From Desertifilum tharense IPPAS B-1220 (GTDB lineage Bacteria; Cyanobacteriota; Cyanobacteriia; Cyanobacteriales; Desertifilaceae), in assembly GCF_001746915.1 (NCBI RefSeq), contig NZ_MJGC01000047.1, forward strand, positions 1 to 64,000: DNA of 64,000 nucleotides, in the 5' to 3' direction. Made by a program: the position numbers and the translations under genes. Of this stretch, positions 8,077 to 16,340 are shown piece by piece. The notes under the pieces were generated by a model. It was not told the DNA's origin. It was given only the letters and a program-made list of their open reading frames with translations, and made no database searches. Within the stretch, counting starts at the first letter, position 1; the number at the start of each line of letters is the position of its first letter.

Positions 8077-8077
8077 T

Positions 8078-8104
8078 AAAAAAAGGGGCGATCGCCCCTT
8101 TTGT
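8078..8104 (-). terminator. Rho-independent terminator of the DUF3172 gene
   Basis: AAAAGGGGCGATCGCCCCTTTT is a perfect hairpin built around a HIP1 site. On the minus strand it is followed by a run of U, 19 bp after the DUF3172 stop codon. It also closes off the repeat block from the gene. Confidence 0.8.
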
Positions 8105-8122
8105 CTCTATGCTTCTAACGTT

Positions 8123-8659
8123 CTAGAATCGTTCGCTATCTCGCGTAGTTGCCCCCGTACCCATTCCAGGCTGATTCAAGAACATATTGCCCGCAATCTC
8201 ATTTTGGTAAATACAGTTAATTTGCGGCGATCCGTCTAAGTTGCCCGTAAACCCAAACGTATTCATCCGGTTCTTACAGTCGCGCACTTGATCGGAATTC
8301 ACTAGCCTTCGCTGTTCTAGAATGGCCCAGTTATTCGTCCGCAAAACGCATCCCGGTTGCATCCGAGGCTGAGAAACATAGACACTAAACGGCTTAAACG
8401 TCACAAACAGCCGCGTATCCATCACCGTTGCACTTGCCCCATACTGGACGCAGAGTTCGGGGTTGGGCGCGCTGCGATCGATAAACTCTAAGGAAGCCAC
8501 GTTTTCAGGGGTAAAAGTTGCCGTTGAACTAAAAGCCACCCCAGCGCCAATCCCTAAAATAAAAATACCGGCCATCAACGCTAAAGACAGATAGTTAAAA
8601 GGAGATGGCTTGTTTCCGGGAGTACGGGGAGTGCGGGATCTAGTGGTTTCTCTATACAT
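8123..8659 (-). CDS. DUF3172 domain membrane-anchored protein
   Basis: 178 residues, cyanobacterial family of unknown role. The N-terminus is basic with Arg/Thr/Pro. One membrane segment follows (about 24-47, LSLALMAGIFILGIGAGVAF). The rest is an extracytoplasmic domain with four Cys (C-V-Q-Y-G, G-C-V-L-R, D-C-K-N-R, N-C-I-Y-Q) that could form two disulfides. The sequence F-K-P-F-S-V-Y-V-S-Q-P-R-M-Q-P-G is the most conserved-looking part. The call DUF3172 is from memory. The gene ends at a good hairpin and is divergent from the ABC permease. Confidence 0.8.
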   Translation of the reverse strand: MYRETTRSRTPRTPGNKPSPFNYLSLALMAGIFILGIGAGVAFSSTATFTPENVASLEFIDRSAPNPELCVQYGASATVMDTRLFVTFKPFSVYVSQPRMQPGCVLRTNNWAILEQRRLVNSDQVRDCKNRMNTFGFTGNLDGSPQINCIYQNEIAGNMFLNQPGMGTGATTRDSERF

Positions 8660-8902
8660 ATTGTCAGTGCTGAGTTGAAACTGCTAAGGGCTGAGTGGGG
8701 AAACAGGAGCAAACTACTGGGTTAGAAACAGATACAAGGTTTAGAGGTTGAATTCGCCTTTTAGGTGACAAGCCTCTTAACTATATCCAGTATGACGAAA
8801 AATTTTCTCAATCGTCTCATATCCCTTGAAGTCTATCTGTGCTGGGGAATTTGCGACCTGTAAAATAAAACTTAAAGCATCCTGAAATTTGATGAATCGC
8901 GC

Positions 8903-9733
8903 ATGGCCATTGATGGACTAAGGCTGGGTTCGTTACCCAAAAATCCTCAACCGGGGACTTGGCGAACCCTTTGGACAGATAGTTTAACGATATTTTGGGG
9001 AGATTGGCTAGATTTGCGGGTCCGTTTAACGCAAGTTGCCGCATCGGGCTTAGTCGCCCCCCTGATTTATATCTTTGCTTTTGGTTTTGGACTAGGGAAT
9101 ACCCTCGATACTGCCATGACTCCGCCTGTGGGCGATAGCTATTTAGAGTTTATTTTGCCAGGAATGGTGGCGCTGTCTTCCATGACGATTAGTTTTACGG
9201 GGACGGTTTTCTCGATTTGCGGGGAACGCCTGTATACTAAAACCTTTGAAGAGATGCTGTTGATGCCGATTCATCCCCTGGCGCTGCACATTGGCAAAAT
9301 GCTAGCAGGGGTGCTTCGGGGGCTGTTAACTTCGGGTTCGGTGATGCTGGTGGCGATTCTTTTTACTGGCAAAATCTGGAGTTTCCTCAATCCTTTATTT
9401 ATTTTGTTGTTAGTTCTCAATTGTGCCGTGTTTGCAGGTTGGGGCGTGGTTGTGGGGTTGGGGGTCAAGTCTTTGGAGGCGGTGGGACTCTACAATAATT
9501 TTGTGATTGTCCCCATGTCGTTTCTAGGGGCGACATTTTTTGACCCTGCAACGCTACCTGCAACGATTAAGCCCATTGTCTATTTAATTCCCCTGACTTA
9601 TACCAGCATTGGTTTGCGGGCTGCGGCTTATGATTTATCGCAATTCCCCTGGTATAGTATCCCGGTTTTAGGCGTGGCTGCGATCGCCTTCTCTGCCCTA
9701 GGCGCGTACAAGTTCTCGCACCAGCAAGATTAG
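8903..9733 (+). CDS. ABC-2 type transporter permease
   Basis: 276 residues with six membrane segments (about 45-68, 85-110, 133-160, 165-190, 198-218, 243-265). The family pattern L-E-F-I-L-P-G-M-V-A-L-S-S-M and F-E-E-M-L-L-M-P is seen, as in NodJ- and DrrB-type exporters. These permeases pair with an ATPase, but none is adjacent, so the partner must lie elsewhere. The substrate cannot be told. The start ATG at 8903 follows GATGAATCGCGC without a clear Shine-Dalgarno sequence. Confidence 0.88.
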   Translation: MAIDGLRLGSLPKNPQPGTWRTLWTDSLTIFWGDWLDLRVRLTQVAASGLVAPLIYIFAFGFGLGNTLDTAMTPPVGDSYLEFILPGMVALSSMTISFTGTVFSICGERLYTKTFEEMLLMPIHPLALHIGKMLAGVLRGLLTSGSVMLVAILFTGKIWSFLNPLFILLLVLNCAVFAGWGVVVGLGVKSLEAVGLYNNFVIVPMSFLGATFFDPATLPATIKPIVYLIPLTYTSIGLRAAAYDLSQFPWYSIPVLGVAAIAFSALGAYKFSHQQD

Positions 9734-10073
9734 TGGGAATTGGGAATTGGGAGTTGGGAGTTAGGGGTTGGGGGTTGGGAGTTGGGAGTTAGGAGTTAGG
9801 ATTTGGGGGAAGAAGGGGAGTTTTCTAATGACTCCATACTCTACTCTGTTCCCCACTCGGAACACTGGCACCAAGTACGCTACAGAACTCGCAATGAGCG
9901 CACTCTGTTCCCCACTCAGCACTTAGCACTTTCGACTCAGAACTCTGTTCCCCCACCCTCTTCCCCACTCGGAACTCGGAACTCGGAACTCGGAACTGGC
10001 TACTCTTTCCCCCCACCCTCTTCTCACTCAGCACTCAGCACTCAGCACTCAGCACTTGGAGAAGCACTGAGAA
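9734..10073. repeat. Composite heptamer repeat block (G-rich left, C-rich right)
   Basis: It begins at the permease stop with GGGAATT/GGGAGTT units and turns at a small hairpin near 9816-9832 (GGAGT...ACTCC). It then runs as C-rich CGGAACT and CACTCAG units, ending in CACTTGGAGAAGCACT. The same turn sequence GGGGAGTTTTCTAAT occurs at about 34164-34178. No gene is present. Confidence 0.85.
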
Positions 10074-10074
10074 A

Positions 10075-10290
10075 CTAGTCCACTTTCTCCAAGCATTGTT
10101 CGTCTAGGAGGAAAGCGCCTTTGGTGAAACGGACGCCCCAACCGCCGGGGCGACGTTCTAGGATGGTTCCTTCTTCGCCGAGTTGGACGACGTTGGGGGG
10201 GCGAAGCATGGGTTTGGGTTCGGCGGTTTTAACGTAGGGAGGAACGACGATCAGACGAACGCGATCGCCGATTTGCAATTCTTGAGCCAT
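10075..10290 (-). CDS. sipA: SipA (NblS-interacting protein A; DUF3148)
   Basis: 71-residue SH3-like small protein. SipA binds the histidine kinase NblS (high-light and nutrient stress signalling) in Synechococcus and stimulates its activity. Recognised by I-G-D-R-V-R-L-I-V-V-P-P-Y-V-K-T-A-E-P-K-P-M-L-R and the G-G-W-G-V-R-F-T-K-G-A-F-L segment. It sits 8 bp downstream of cbiX on the same strand and may share its transcript. NdhS, another small SH3-like cyanobacterial protein, has a different sequence and was excluded. Confidence 0.8.
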   Translation of the reverse strand: MAQELQIGDRVRLIVVPPYVKTAEPKPMLRPPNVVQLGEEGTILERRPGGWGVRFTKGAFLLDEQCLEKVD

Positions 10291-10298
10291 AACTACTA

Positions 10299-11309
10299 TT
10301 AGGGGACTTGCCAGATTCTTTGATGATAGCTCTCTACGTCAGCATAGGGATCGACGGGGGGATGGTCGTGACTGTGGGCGTGATGGTGGTGATGGTGATG
10401 ATGATCGTGGCTGTGGGAATGGCCTTGGCTTTGGGCAACGAGGCGGAATTTGCACATCTCGCAGTTCATTTGCACTTGTCCGAGTTGCGTTTCAATTTCT
10501 CTGGTACGGGCTAAGGAAAATAACTGCGGTGCTAAACCCATTTCGGGTAAGCAACTATGGGAGATATTGGGGTAAAGTTCCTGTTGTTGGGCGGTGATGT
10601 CAAAAATCTTTTTCATCAAAACGCCTGTAAACAGGAAATAGGGTAAGACGATGATGCGCTTGGGTTGATAGAGGCGGGCGCGGCGGAAGCCTTCTTCGAG
10701 ACGGGGGTGGGTAATGCCAATAAAGCAGGTTTCTACGGTTTGATAGCCGCTGCCTTCCCAGAGCATTCGCGCTAATTTATACACATCGCCATTCGCATCG
10801 GGATCGCTGGAACCGCGCCCAACCACCAGCAATACGGTTTCGCTGCGGGGGATGTCGGGATGGTCGAGTTGAGAGAGGCGATCGCGCCAGAGTTCTAAAA
10901 TACTGGGGGTAATCCCAAAATGGCGACCGTAGTGAAAGGTTAACTGAGGATACTTGGCCTTTGCCCGATCGAGTTCGTTGGTGACATCAAATTTGTTATG
11001 ACGGGCCGCAAACAGCAAAATCGGCAATACAGAAATATCGGTATACCCCTGAGCAATGCAGCGTTCTACGCCTTCTTGGATGCTCGGTTCGGTTAACTCC
11101 AAAAAACAAGGAATCACGGGTCGAGAGGGGTCTAGGCTTTGATAAGCAGTCGCAAAATCAATAAATCCTTGTCTGCCCTCGGCGTCGCGGGTGCCGTGAC
11201 CGATCATCAGTAACGGGCGTTCAAGGGGTAGCGGTGGCAGTTCAACAGATGCAGAGAGGTTCAAACGATCTGAGGTTGAAAGATTGAGAGGTTGATTTTG
11301 CAGTTGCAT
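10299..11309 (-). CDS. cbiX: Sirohydrochlorin cobaltochelatase, long CbiX form
   Basis: Inserts Co2+ (possibly other metals) into sirohydrochlorin, the early cobalt step of B12 synthesis; Fe insertion for siroheme is an alternative. 336 residues. Two CbiX half-domains are seen: the first with M-I-G-H-G-T-R-D near residue 38, the second with [10 protein letters not shown] near 163. The C-terminus holds M-N-C-E-M-C, the Fe-S motif of the long CbiX form, then a His-rich stretch (about 296-318) that could store or buffer metal. A cobalamin riboswitch lies immediately upstream, which favours cobalt as the substrate. Confidence 0.9.
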   Translation of the reverse strand: MQLQNQPLNLSTSDRLNLSASVELPPLPLERPLLMIGHGTRDAEGRQGFIDFATAYQSLDPSRPVIPCFLELTEPSIQEGVERCIAQGYTDISVLPILLFAARHNKFDVTNELDRAKAKYPQLTFHYGRHFGITPSILELWRDRLSQLDHPDIPRSETVLLVVGRGSSDPDANGDVYKLARMLWEGSGYQTVETCFIGITHPRLEEGFRRARLYQPKRIIVLPYFLFTGVLMKKIFDITAQQQELYPNISHSCLPEMGLAPQLFSLARTREIETQLGQVQMNCEMCKFRLVAQSQGHSHSHDHHHHHHHHAHSHDHPPVDPYADVESYHQRIWQVP

Positions 11310-11324
11310 TCAGGCTCCTTTCCC

Positions 11325-11466
11325 GTGCAAGGCAGGAAATTGAGTGAGAAGTAGCACTAGAGGCGTTCTGACTTGCGAAGATATCGCTCACAGTTGCCGC
11401 ACAGTCCCGGACTTGCACCGGCGTTTCCCTTTACTGCTACGGTTCACGTTTGCTTTGATATCTTAG
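11325..11466 (-). promoter_or_regulatory. Cobalamin riboswitch upstream of cbiX
   Basis: Read on the minus strand, the core AGGGAAACGCCGGTGCAAGT is followed by CCGGGACTGTGCGGC and AACTGTGAGCG. These are the conserved parts of the B12 aptamer (GGGAA, GGTG-AA-TCC and the CTGTGA B12 box region). AAGTCAGAACGCC closes the core on the 3' side. It ends about 15 bp before the cbiX start, so binding of adenosyl- or aquocobalamin probably lowers cbiX expression. Exact boundaries are approximate. Confidence 0.85.
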
Positions 11467-11712
11467 CGGATTTACGAGTTTTGCAGAATGCGGGGGTGGG
11501 GGACGTTGGGCGCTGGCTGGGGAAGTCACAGGCGAGTCTCTATTTTTCCGGCTCTGGCAAAGTGGAGTAAAACAGCTTTGTTTTTGAATCGAAGTTTTGC
11601 AAGTTTACTGACCCTTTTCTAGGGATAGAGGTTATAAAAAATGGGCTGATTTGTGTGAGTTGAATGAGGAATACAGAAGAAGCTTGAAAATTATCTTAAC
11701 TCTTGGGATTGG

Positions 11713-11741
11713 TTGACAATAATCAGTTCGTTTATTACACT
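11713..11741 (+). promoter_or_regulatory. Sigma-70-type promoter of the mgtE leader
   Basis: TTGACA (11713-11718), a 17-bp spacer and TACACT (11736-11741). Transcription would start near 11748, giving a leader of about 620 nt before mgtE. The stretch 11467-11712 shows nothing else recognisable. Confidence 0.6.
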
Positions 11742-11833
11742 GTAGAATGGCAAGCCAAGTGTAAACTGAGAATTAAGATCGTCAGTTTACTGGTCTTTTC
11801 CTTACTTTTGTAATTTTTGAGGAAATCAATCAC

Positions 11834-11971
11834 ATGGAGATTCCTGGTAGTAGTAGTTGCTTAACTGCTCTTCAAGAGTCTGCTGTATCAGACGAAGACC
11901 CCGAACCTAGATCCGGTTGCGGTCAACAGTCGATGGATTTGATGAACTTGCCCGTCTTGGCTTTTACTTAA
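11834..11971 (+). CDS. 45-residue leader ORF upstream of mgtE
   Basis: Unrecognised small ORF beginning MEIPGSSSCLTALQE, with an acidic centre (SDEDPEP) and a hydrophobic end (NLPVLAFT). GAGGA lies about 10 nt before the ATG. It starts some 86 nt after the predicted transcript start and is followed at once by a hairpin. It could be a regulatory leader peptide for mgtE or an independent small protein. It has two Cys, no signal peptide and no tag-like motif. Confidence 0.45.
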   Translation: MEIPGSSSCLTALQESAVSDEDPEPRSGCGQQSMDLMNLPVLAFT

Positions 11972-11978
11972 AGCTTGT

Positions 11979-12278
11979 GGGTTCATCTCCGGTCGCTGTT
12001 GGGCGCGGCGACTGCGGGGAAAGGAGGTAAACCCTAAATAGCTGTAATGAATAGTATTCAACGAGCTTGATTGCGTTTTCTGTTTGCATCAGAAAGCGCG
12101 GCATCCCAATGTATTTTCAGTTTTAACTCAGACCTCTTCTTAGAGGGATTGGAGCAATGCGACAAGGAAATTGCCTCAATTTCCGGTGCTTGCTTTCAAT
12201 TAAACGCGATTAATTTCGCGTCCATTTTTCTTGCTGAAATTCATCTTGAAACGCCAGAAAAGTCTTCAAATTCTGGCG
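11979..12278 (+). ncRNA. Structured 5' leader of mgtE with four perfect hairpins
   Basis: Hairpin 1 (11979-12034) nests three stems: GGGTT/AACCC, TCTCC/GGAGG and GTCGC/GCGAC. Hairpin 2 pairs GCGTTTTCTG (12073-12082) with CAGAAAGCGC (12090-12099), including one G-U pair. Hairpin 3 pairs ACGCGA with TCGCGT (12204-12221) and is followed by ATTTTTC, so it may terminate. Hairpin 4 pairs CGCCAGAA with TTCTGGCG (12252-12278). No known riboswitch consensus (M-box, glutamine, c-di-AMP) was recognised. The density of perfect stems suggests a cis-acting regulator of mgtE. Confidence 0.5.
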
Positions 12279-12367
12279 AGCCATTTTGCTGGGCAATCAA
12301 TGCTTGGCAACACCACTCATGCTGAAAAACTTAAGGCAAAATCGCCCAAAAATAGTCGAGAGAAATC

Positions 12368-13738
12368 ATGCGTCAAAATGTTTTGAACGACCTGCTGCAA
12401 CCGTTTGCCCTAGAAGCGGCGAAAAAAGAAGCAAACCGTTTGCCCCCTGTAGAACTAGTCCAACTCCTAATGGAGATTGAACCCCGCAAGCGCGTTTTAG
12501 CCTTTCGGCTGCTGGAAAAGAATAAAGCGATCGCCGTTTTTGAATATCTTCGACCCGAAGACCAAGCCGAACTGGTGCAGGATATGGAAAGTCCGGAAGT
12601 CATGGGTTTGCTAGAAAAAATGGAACCCGACGATCGCGTCCGCCTGTTTGACGAACTCCCCGCCAAAGTCACCAAACGGCTAATCGCCAACCTCAACCCC
12701 AAAGATCGCGAAGCCGCTAACCTGCTACTGGGCTATCCCGAAGGCAGCGTTGGGCGGATTATGAACCTGCGCTTTCTCACCGTCCGCAGTACCGCCACCG
12801 TCGCCGCCACCCTCGCCACCGTCCGCGAATCCGATCTAGACGCCAACGAACTCGCCGTTGTCTTCCTCATTGATGCCGAACGTTACTATCGGGGCTTTGT
12901 ACGTACCATTGGCTTAATTAAAGCCGATCCCGATCGACCGATTAGCGATCTTGTTGAAGGGAATAGCCTAGCAGTTCGAGCTTGCGATCGCGATCTCAAA
13001 GCCGCCCAACTCCTGAAAGTTAACGACCTTCCCGCCATTCCCGTCGTCGATAACGAAGGACGCCTAATCGGAGATATCACCTTTGATGATGTCATCGATC
13101 TAGTTGAAGAAGAAGCCACCGAGACCATTTTGGGTCAAGCTGGGGTCGGTAGCCTGCTGACGCGAGACAAAGGTTGGAGTGAAAAATTAGTACGCGGTCC
13201 GGCTTGGTATTCTATCCGCCTGCGAATTCTCTTCTTAATTGTCACCTTAGTGGGCGGATTCTTGGTTGGGGGCGTCATCGAGCGCTTTGAAGAAACCCTA
13301 GAAGCCGTTGTCGCCGCCGCCGTCTTTATTCCCCTCGTCATGGATATGGGCGGAAATGTAGGAACTCAATCCAGCACTATTTTTGCGCGGGGTTTAGCCT
13401 GGAATCAAATTTCCCCATCCCAGTTCATGGCCTATTTCTGGCGAGAAATTCGCATTGGTTTCATCATGGGCTTAATTTTAGGGCTAGTTGCCGGAGTTGC
13501 CGCCTATTTCTGGCAAGGCGTTCCTAACGGCGTTCCACAACTGGGTTTAGCGGTTGGCGTCGCCTTAACTTGCGTAATTACCCTAGGCGCAATCTTAGGC
13601 GCAGTCCTACCCATGACCATGCTTAAACTCGGCTTCGATCATGGCCCTGGTGCAGACCCGTTTATCACCACCATTAAAGACTTCTCCGGTTTATGGATCT
13701 ACTTTACCCTAGTGGGCTTATTAATCGGCGTTGAGTGA
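12368..13738 (+). CDS. mgtE: Magnesium transporter MgtE
   Basis: Mg2+-gated Mg2+ channel in the plasma membrane. 456 residues, the normal length. Order: N-terminal helical superhelix domain (about 20-130, with L-L-E-K-M-E-P-D-D-R), two CBS domains (about 135-260, A-I-P-V-V-D-N-E-G-R-L-I-G), and the five-helix pore domain (about 285-455), including P-L-V-M-D-M-G-G-N-V-G-T-Q-S-S, the Mg selectivity region. It lies at the end of a long structured leader and is followed after 9 bp by a small gene and then an MgtC/SapB gene. Confidence 0.95.
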   Translation: MRQNVLNDLLQPFALEAAKKEANRLPPVELVQLLMEIEPRKRVLAFRLLEKNKAIAVFEYLRPEDQAELVQDMESPEVMGLLEKMEPDDRVRLFDELPAKVTKRLIANLNPKDREAANLLLGYPEGSVGRIMNLRFLTVRSTATVAATLATVRESDLDANELAVVFLIDAERYYRGFVRTIGLIKADPDRPISDLVEGNSLAVRACDRDLKAAQLLKVNDLPAIPVVDNEGRLIGDITFDDVIDLVEEEATETILGQAGVGSLLTRDKGWSEKLVRGPAWYSIRLRILFLIVTLVGGFLVGGVIERFEETLEAVVAAAVFIPLVMDMGGNVGTQSSTIFARGLAWNQISPSQFMAYFWREIRIGFIMGLILGLVAGVAAYFWQGVPNGVPQLGLAVGVALTCVITLGAILGAVLPMTMLKLGFDHGPGADPFITTIKDFSGLWIYFTLVGLLIGVE

Positions 13739-13747
13739 GGTACTGAC

Positions 13748-13981
13748 ATGACACTTCAAGAAACCCTCTTCCCCCGTTCTCGTTATTACGGACAACCACT
13801 TGCAGAGCATCTGAATTTCAACCAAGCTTTGCAGGAGTTTACCAACCGCGTCGCCATAACCTGCTCTTTAGAAACGGGTGGTAAAATCTCCCCGACCGAA
13901 GCAGTTCAGCAGCTTGAAACGCTTTGGCAGCAATTACAACAGGCTAAGGAGCAACTGGCAATTGACCAGAAACTCAAATAA
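13748..13981 (+). CDS. Small conserved cyanobacterial protein (DUF7219-like)
   Basis: 77 residues. The N-terminal L-F-P-R-S-R-Y-Y-G-Q and central C-S-L-E-T-G-G-K-I-S-P-T-E-A resemble a small cyanobacterial family that I recall as DUF7219; role unknown. The second half is a Gln-rich amphipathic helix. It starts 9 bp after mgtE and ends 21 bp before the MgtC gene, so all three are likely co-transcribed. Confidence 0.75.
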   Translation: MTLQETLFPRSRYYGQPLAEHLNFNQALQEFTNRVAITCSLETGGKISPTEAVQQLETLWQQLQQAKEQLAIDQKLK

Positions 13982-14002
13982 GAGCGATACCAGAGGTGAA
14001 GG

Positions 14003-14704
14003 ATGGAATTAACAGAGTTTGCAGTGCGGTTGGCTGTGGCATTTGTTTTGGGTTCCGCTTTGGGGCTAGAACGCCAATGGCGACAGCGGATGGCGGGGTT
14101 GAGAACCAATACCCTTGTTGCGACTGGGGCCGCACTGTTTGTGATGCTTTCCGTCCTAACCCCTGATGAAGGCAGTCCCACCCGAATTGCGGCCCAAGTC
14201 GTTTCGGGGATTGGCTTTCTGGCTGGGGGCGTCATTCTGCGGGAAGGGTTAAGCGTGCGCGGCTTAAATACGGCAGCAACCATTTGGTGTGCGGCGGCAA
14301 TTGGGGCTTTATCGGGCGCTGGCTTTCTGTCCCAAGCCTTTCTGGGGGCGATCGCGGTTTTGATTTCCAATACGATTCTGCGACCCTTGGGCTATCGGAT
14401 CAATCAACAACCTCTCAAAGGGACTGAACTGGAATTGTGCTATCAGTGTTCTCTCGTCTGTCACAGCAAAGATGAGGCGCACGTGAGAGCCTTATTGCTC
14501 CACGCATTAGGCACTAGCCACATGAAGCTACGTTCTTTGCATAGCGAAGATTTAGAAGAAGTAAGCGATCGCGTTGAAGTCGAAGCGGAAATGGTGACGC
14601 AAACCCGCGATGACCATCTATTAGAGCAAATTGTGAGCCGCTTAAGTTTAGAACCCTCAGTCACAGCCGCCAGTTGGCGAATTATAGAACAGGAATTTGG
14701 TTAA
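14003..14704 (+). CDS. MgtC/SapB family membrane protein
   Basis: 233 residues. The N-terminal membrane domain (about 1-135) has the MgtC pattern: G-S-A-L-G-L-E-R-Q-W-R-Q-R-M-A-G-L-R-T-N-T-L-V, G-I-G-F-L-A-G-G-V-I-L-R-E-G and L-N-T-A-A-T-I-W-C-A-A-A-I-G. The C-terminal domain (about 145-230) is soluble and ACT-like. MgtC proteins act in survival at low Mg2+ and modulate ATP synthase in pathogens; in cyanobacteria the role is unclear. Position after mgtE supports a link to Mg2+. It overlaps the convergent symporter gene by 4 bp. Confidence 0.88.
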   Translation: MELTEFAVRLAVAFVLGSALGLERQWRQRMAGLRTNTLVATGAALFVMLSVLTPDEGSPTRIAAQVVSGIGFLAGGVILREGLSVRGLNTAATIWCAAAIGALSGAGFLSQAFLGAIAVLISNTILRPLGYRINQQPLKGTELELCYQCSLVCHSKDEAHVRALLLHALGTSHMKLRSLHSEDLEEVSDRVEVEAEMVTQTRDDHLLEQIVSRLSLEPSVTAASWRIIEQEFG

Positions 14705-16137
14705 ACCGAGGGAGAGTCAGGCGACTGTTGTTTGCGTTCTCGGAGTTTCAACAAGATTTCGGCGTGCATTTCGCGGGTAATGGGGTAGAAATAGGCTAAA
14801 ATCATTCCCCCAATTAAGCACACCATCGGTAATGGCCCAATGGCGAGGCGAATGGCCAGGATGGCAGATTCGGGTTGTTGTGGGAGGGGTTGTCCGGCGG
14901 CGGTTTCGATGTAACCAGCAGCTTCGAGGGCTATACCCACCAGAAATAAGCCGAGGGCTAAACCGATTTTTTGGAGGAGAACCATAAACGCATAAAAGAT
15001 ACCTTCTCGCCGCTGCCCGGTGTTGAGTTCATCGAGTTCAATCACATCGGGTAGCATCGACCAAGGAACGAGATAGGCGGTGGAAACGCCAAAACCCGCC
15101 AGAATCGAGAGGATATACATCAAGGTAATTTGACCGGGTTGCAGCATCAGCAAGCCAAATTGGGCAATCATCCATAGGCCCATTCCCATGAAGTACACGG
15201 ATTTTTTGCCGAACCGCTGGCTAACTTTGCTCCAGACAAATAGCATGACTAAGGCGGTGCCCTGGACGGCGAGGGCAACGGTGGTAAAGGTTTGAATGGG
15301 CAATCCCATGTGGCTGACGACATAAAGCTGCAAAATGCTGGCGGTGACTTGCACGGCTAGCCAAGAACACAGGTAAATGCCAATCACGTAGAGGAAGGGA
15401 CGGTTGCTAAAGGCGACGCGCAACTGTTGGGCGAGGGGAATGCTGGCGCTGGTGTCGGCGCGTTCGTTAAAGCGGCGTTCGGCTTGCATGACGCGATCGC
15501 GAATCCCAAAAATACAAGAGTATAAAGAGACGATTGCGATCGCAGTACAGACTAAGCCCAAAATCAAGTATTGCTGGGCGGGGTTATCTCCCACACTGAA
15601 AATCACCATCGCCAGCAGTAACGAGACGATACTCCCCCCAATGGAAAACATGAAGCGAAAGCTGTTGAGGCTGGTGCGTTCGTTATAGTCTTGGGTTAAC
15701 TCTGGGGTGAGGGCAACGTAGGGGAGGTTAATGGAGGTGTAACCCAGATTAAACAGAATGCCAATTAGGACGTAGTAGCCAAACAACAGCCCCACGTTGT
15801 TGAGGGGTGGAATAATCCACTGCAAGAGATAGAATATACCAAACGGAATGGCTCCATACATCATCCAGGGTAAACGGCGTCCCCAACGATGGCGAGTGCG
15901 ATCGCTCAAAACCCCGATAATCGGATCGTTAATCGCATCGGAAATCTTACCAATCATTAAGACCGTACCCGCTAACCCCGCCGGAATTCCGGCAACATTG
16001 GTGAAAAAAGGGAGCAGAAAAAAGATTAAGATATTCGCTGTAATTGCGGTTCCTAAATCCCCCGCCCCATAAGCGAGCTTGAGTGAAAAGCTTAATTTTT
16101 CCGAGTTGGCTGGCGTTTCAGAACTGGTACTGGTCAT
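14701..16137 (-). CDS. GPH-family (MelB-like) sugar:cation symporter
   Basis: About 478 residues with 12 membrane segments, major facilitator superfamily. The N-terminal K-L-A-Y-G-A-G-D-L-G-T and I-G-K-I-S-D-A-I-N-D-P-I-I-G-V-L-S-D-R-T fit the glycoside-pentoside-hexuronide group, which moves sugars with Na+ or H+. The loop R-H-R-W-G-R-R-L-P-W-M is typical. I prefer the ATG at 16137 (MTSTSS); an in-frame ATG at 16167 would add ten residues. Substrate unknown. Divergent from the phosphoribosyltransferase. Confidence 0.88.
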   Translation of the reverse strand: MTSTSSETPANSEKLSFSLKLAYGAGDLGTAITANILIFFLLPFFTNVAGIPAGLAGTVLMIGKISDAINDPIIGVLSDRTRHRWGRRLPWMMYGAIPFGIFYLLQWIIPPLNNVGLLFGYYVLIGILFNLGYTSINLPYVALTPELTQDYNERTSLNSFRFMFSIGGSIVSLLLAMVIFSVGDNPAQQYLILGLVCTAIAIVSLYSCIFGIRDRVMQAERRFNERADTSASIPLAQQLRVAFSNRPFLYVIGIYLCSWLAVQVTASILQLYVVSHMGLPIQTFTTVALAVQGTALVMLFVWSKVSQRFGKKSVYFMGMGLWMIAQFGLLMLQPGQITLMYILSILAGFGVSTAYLVPWSMLPDVIELDELNTGQRREGIFYAFMVLLQKIGLALGLFLVGIALEAAGYIETAAGQPLPQQPESAILAIRLAIGPLPMVCLIGGMILAYFYPITREMHAEILLKLRERKQQSPDSPSV

Positions 16138-16340
16138 GGATATCCTGTGGATAGGCGATTCATTCACTGAAGGCGAGGATGATTCAGTTATATCTCAAGC
16201 GGTGACACTTCTCTACAGGGCGATCGCACCCTCGACGAACAGAACTCTAGAGCAGTTGTATGATCGTCCTTGATCCGATCGTTGCTTGGCGGCGTCAGGG
16301 TCTTTTGCTCAAACCTTCAATCCACAATTTAGACGCCATT

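Noticed and set aside
11972..12040. Glutamine or c-di-AMP riboswitch before mgtE
   Set aside because: The words of those aptamers, as I recall them, are not present; only the stem-rich layout is similar.
12071..12325. 84-residue frame in the mgtE leader
   Set aside because: It starts with TTG, has no ribosome site, and runs through three perfect RNA stems. Composition does not look coding.
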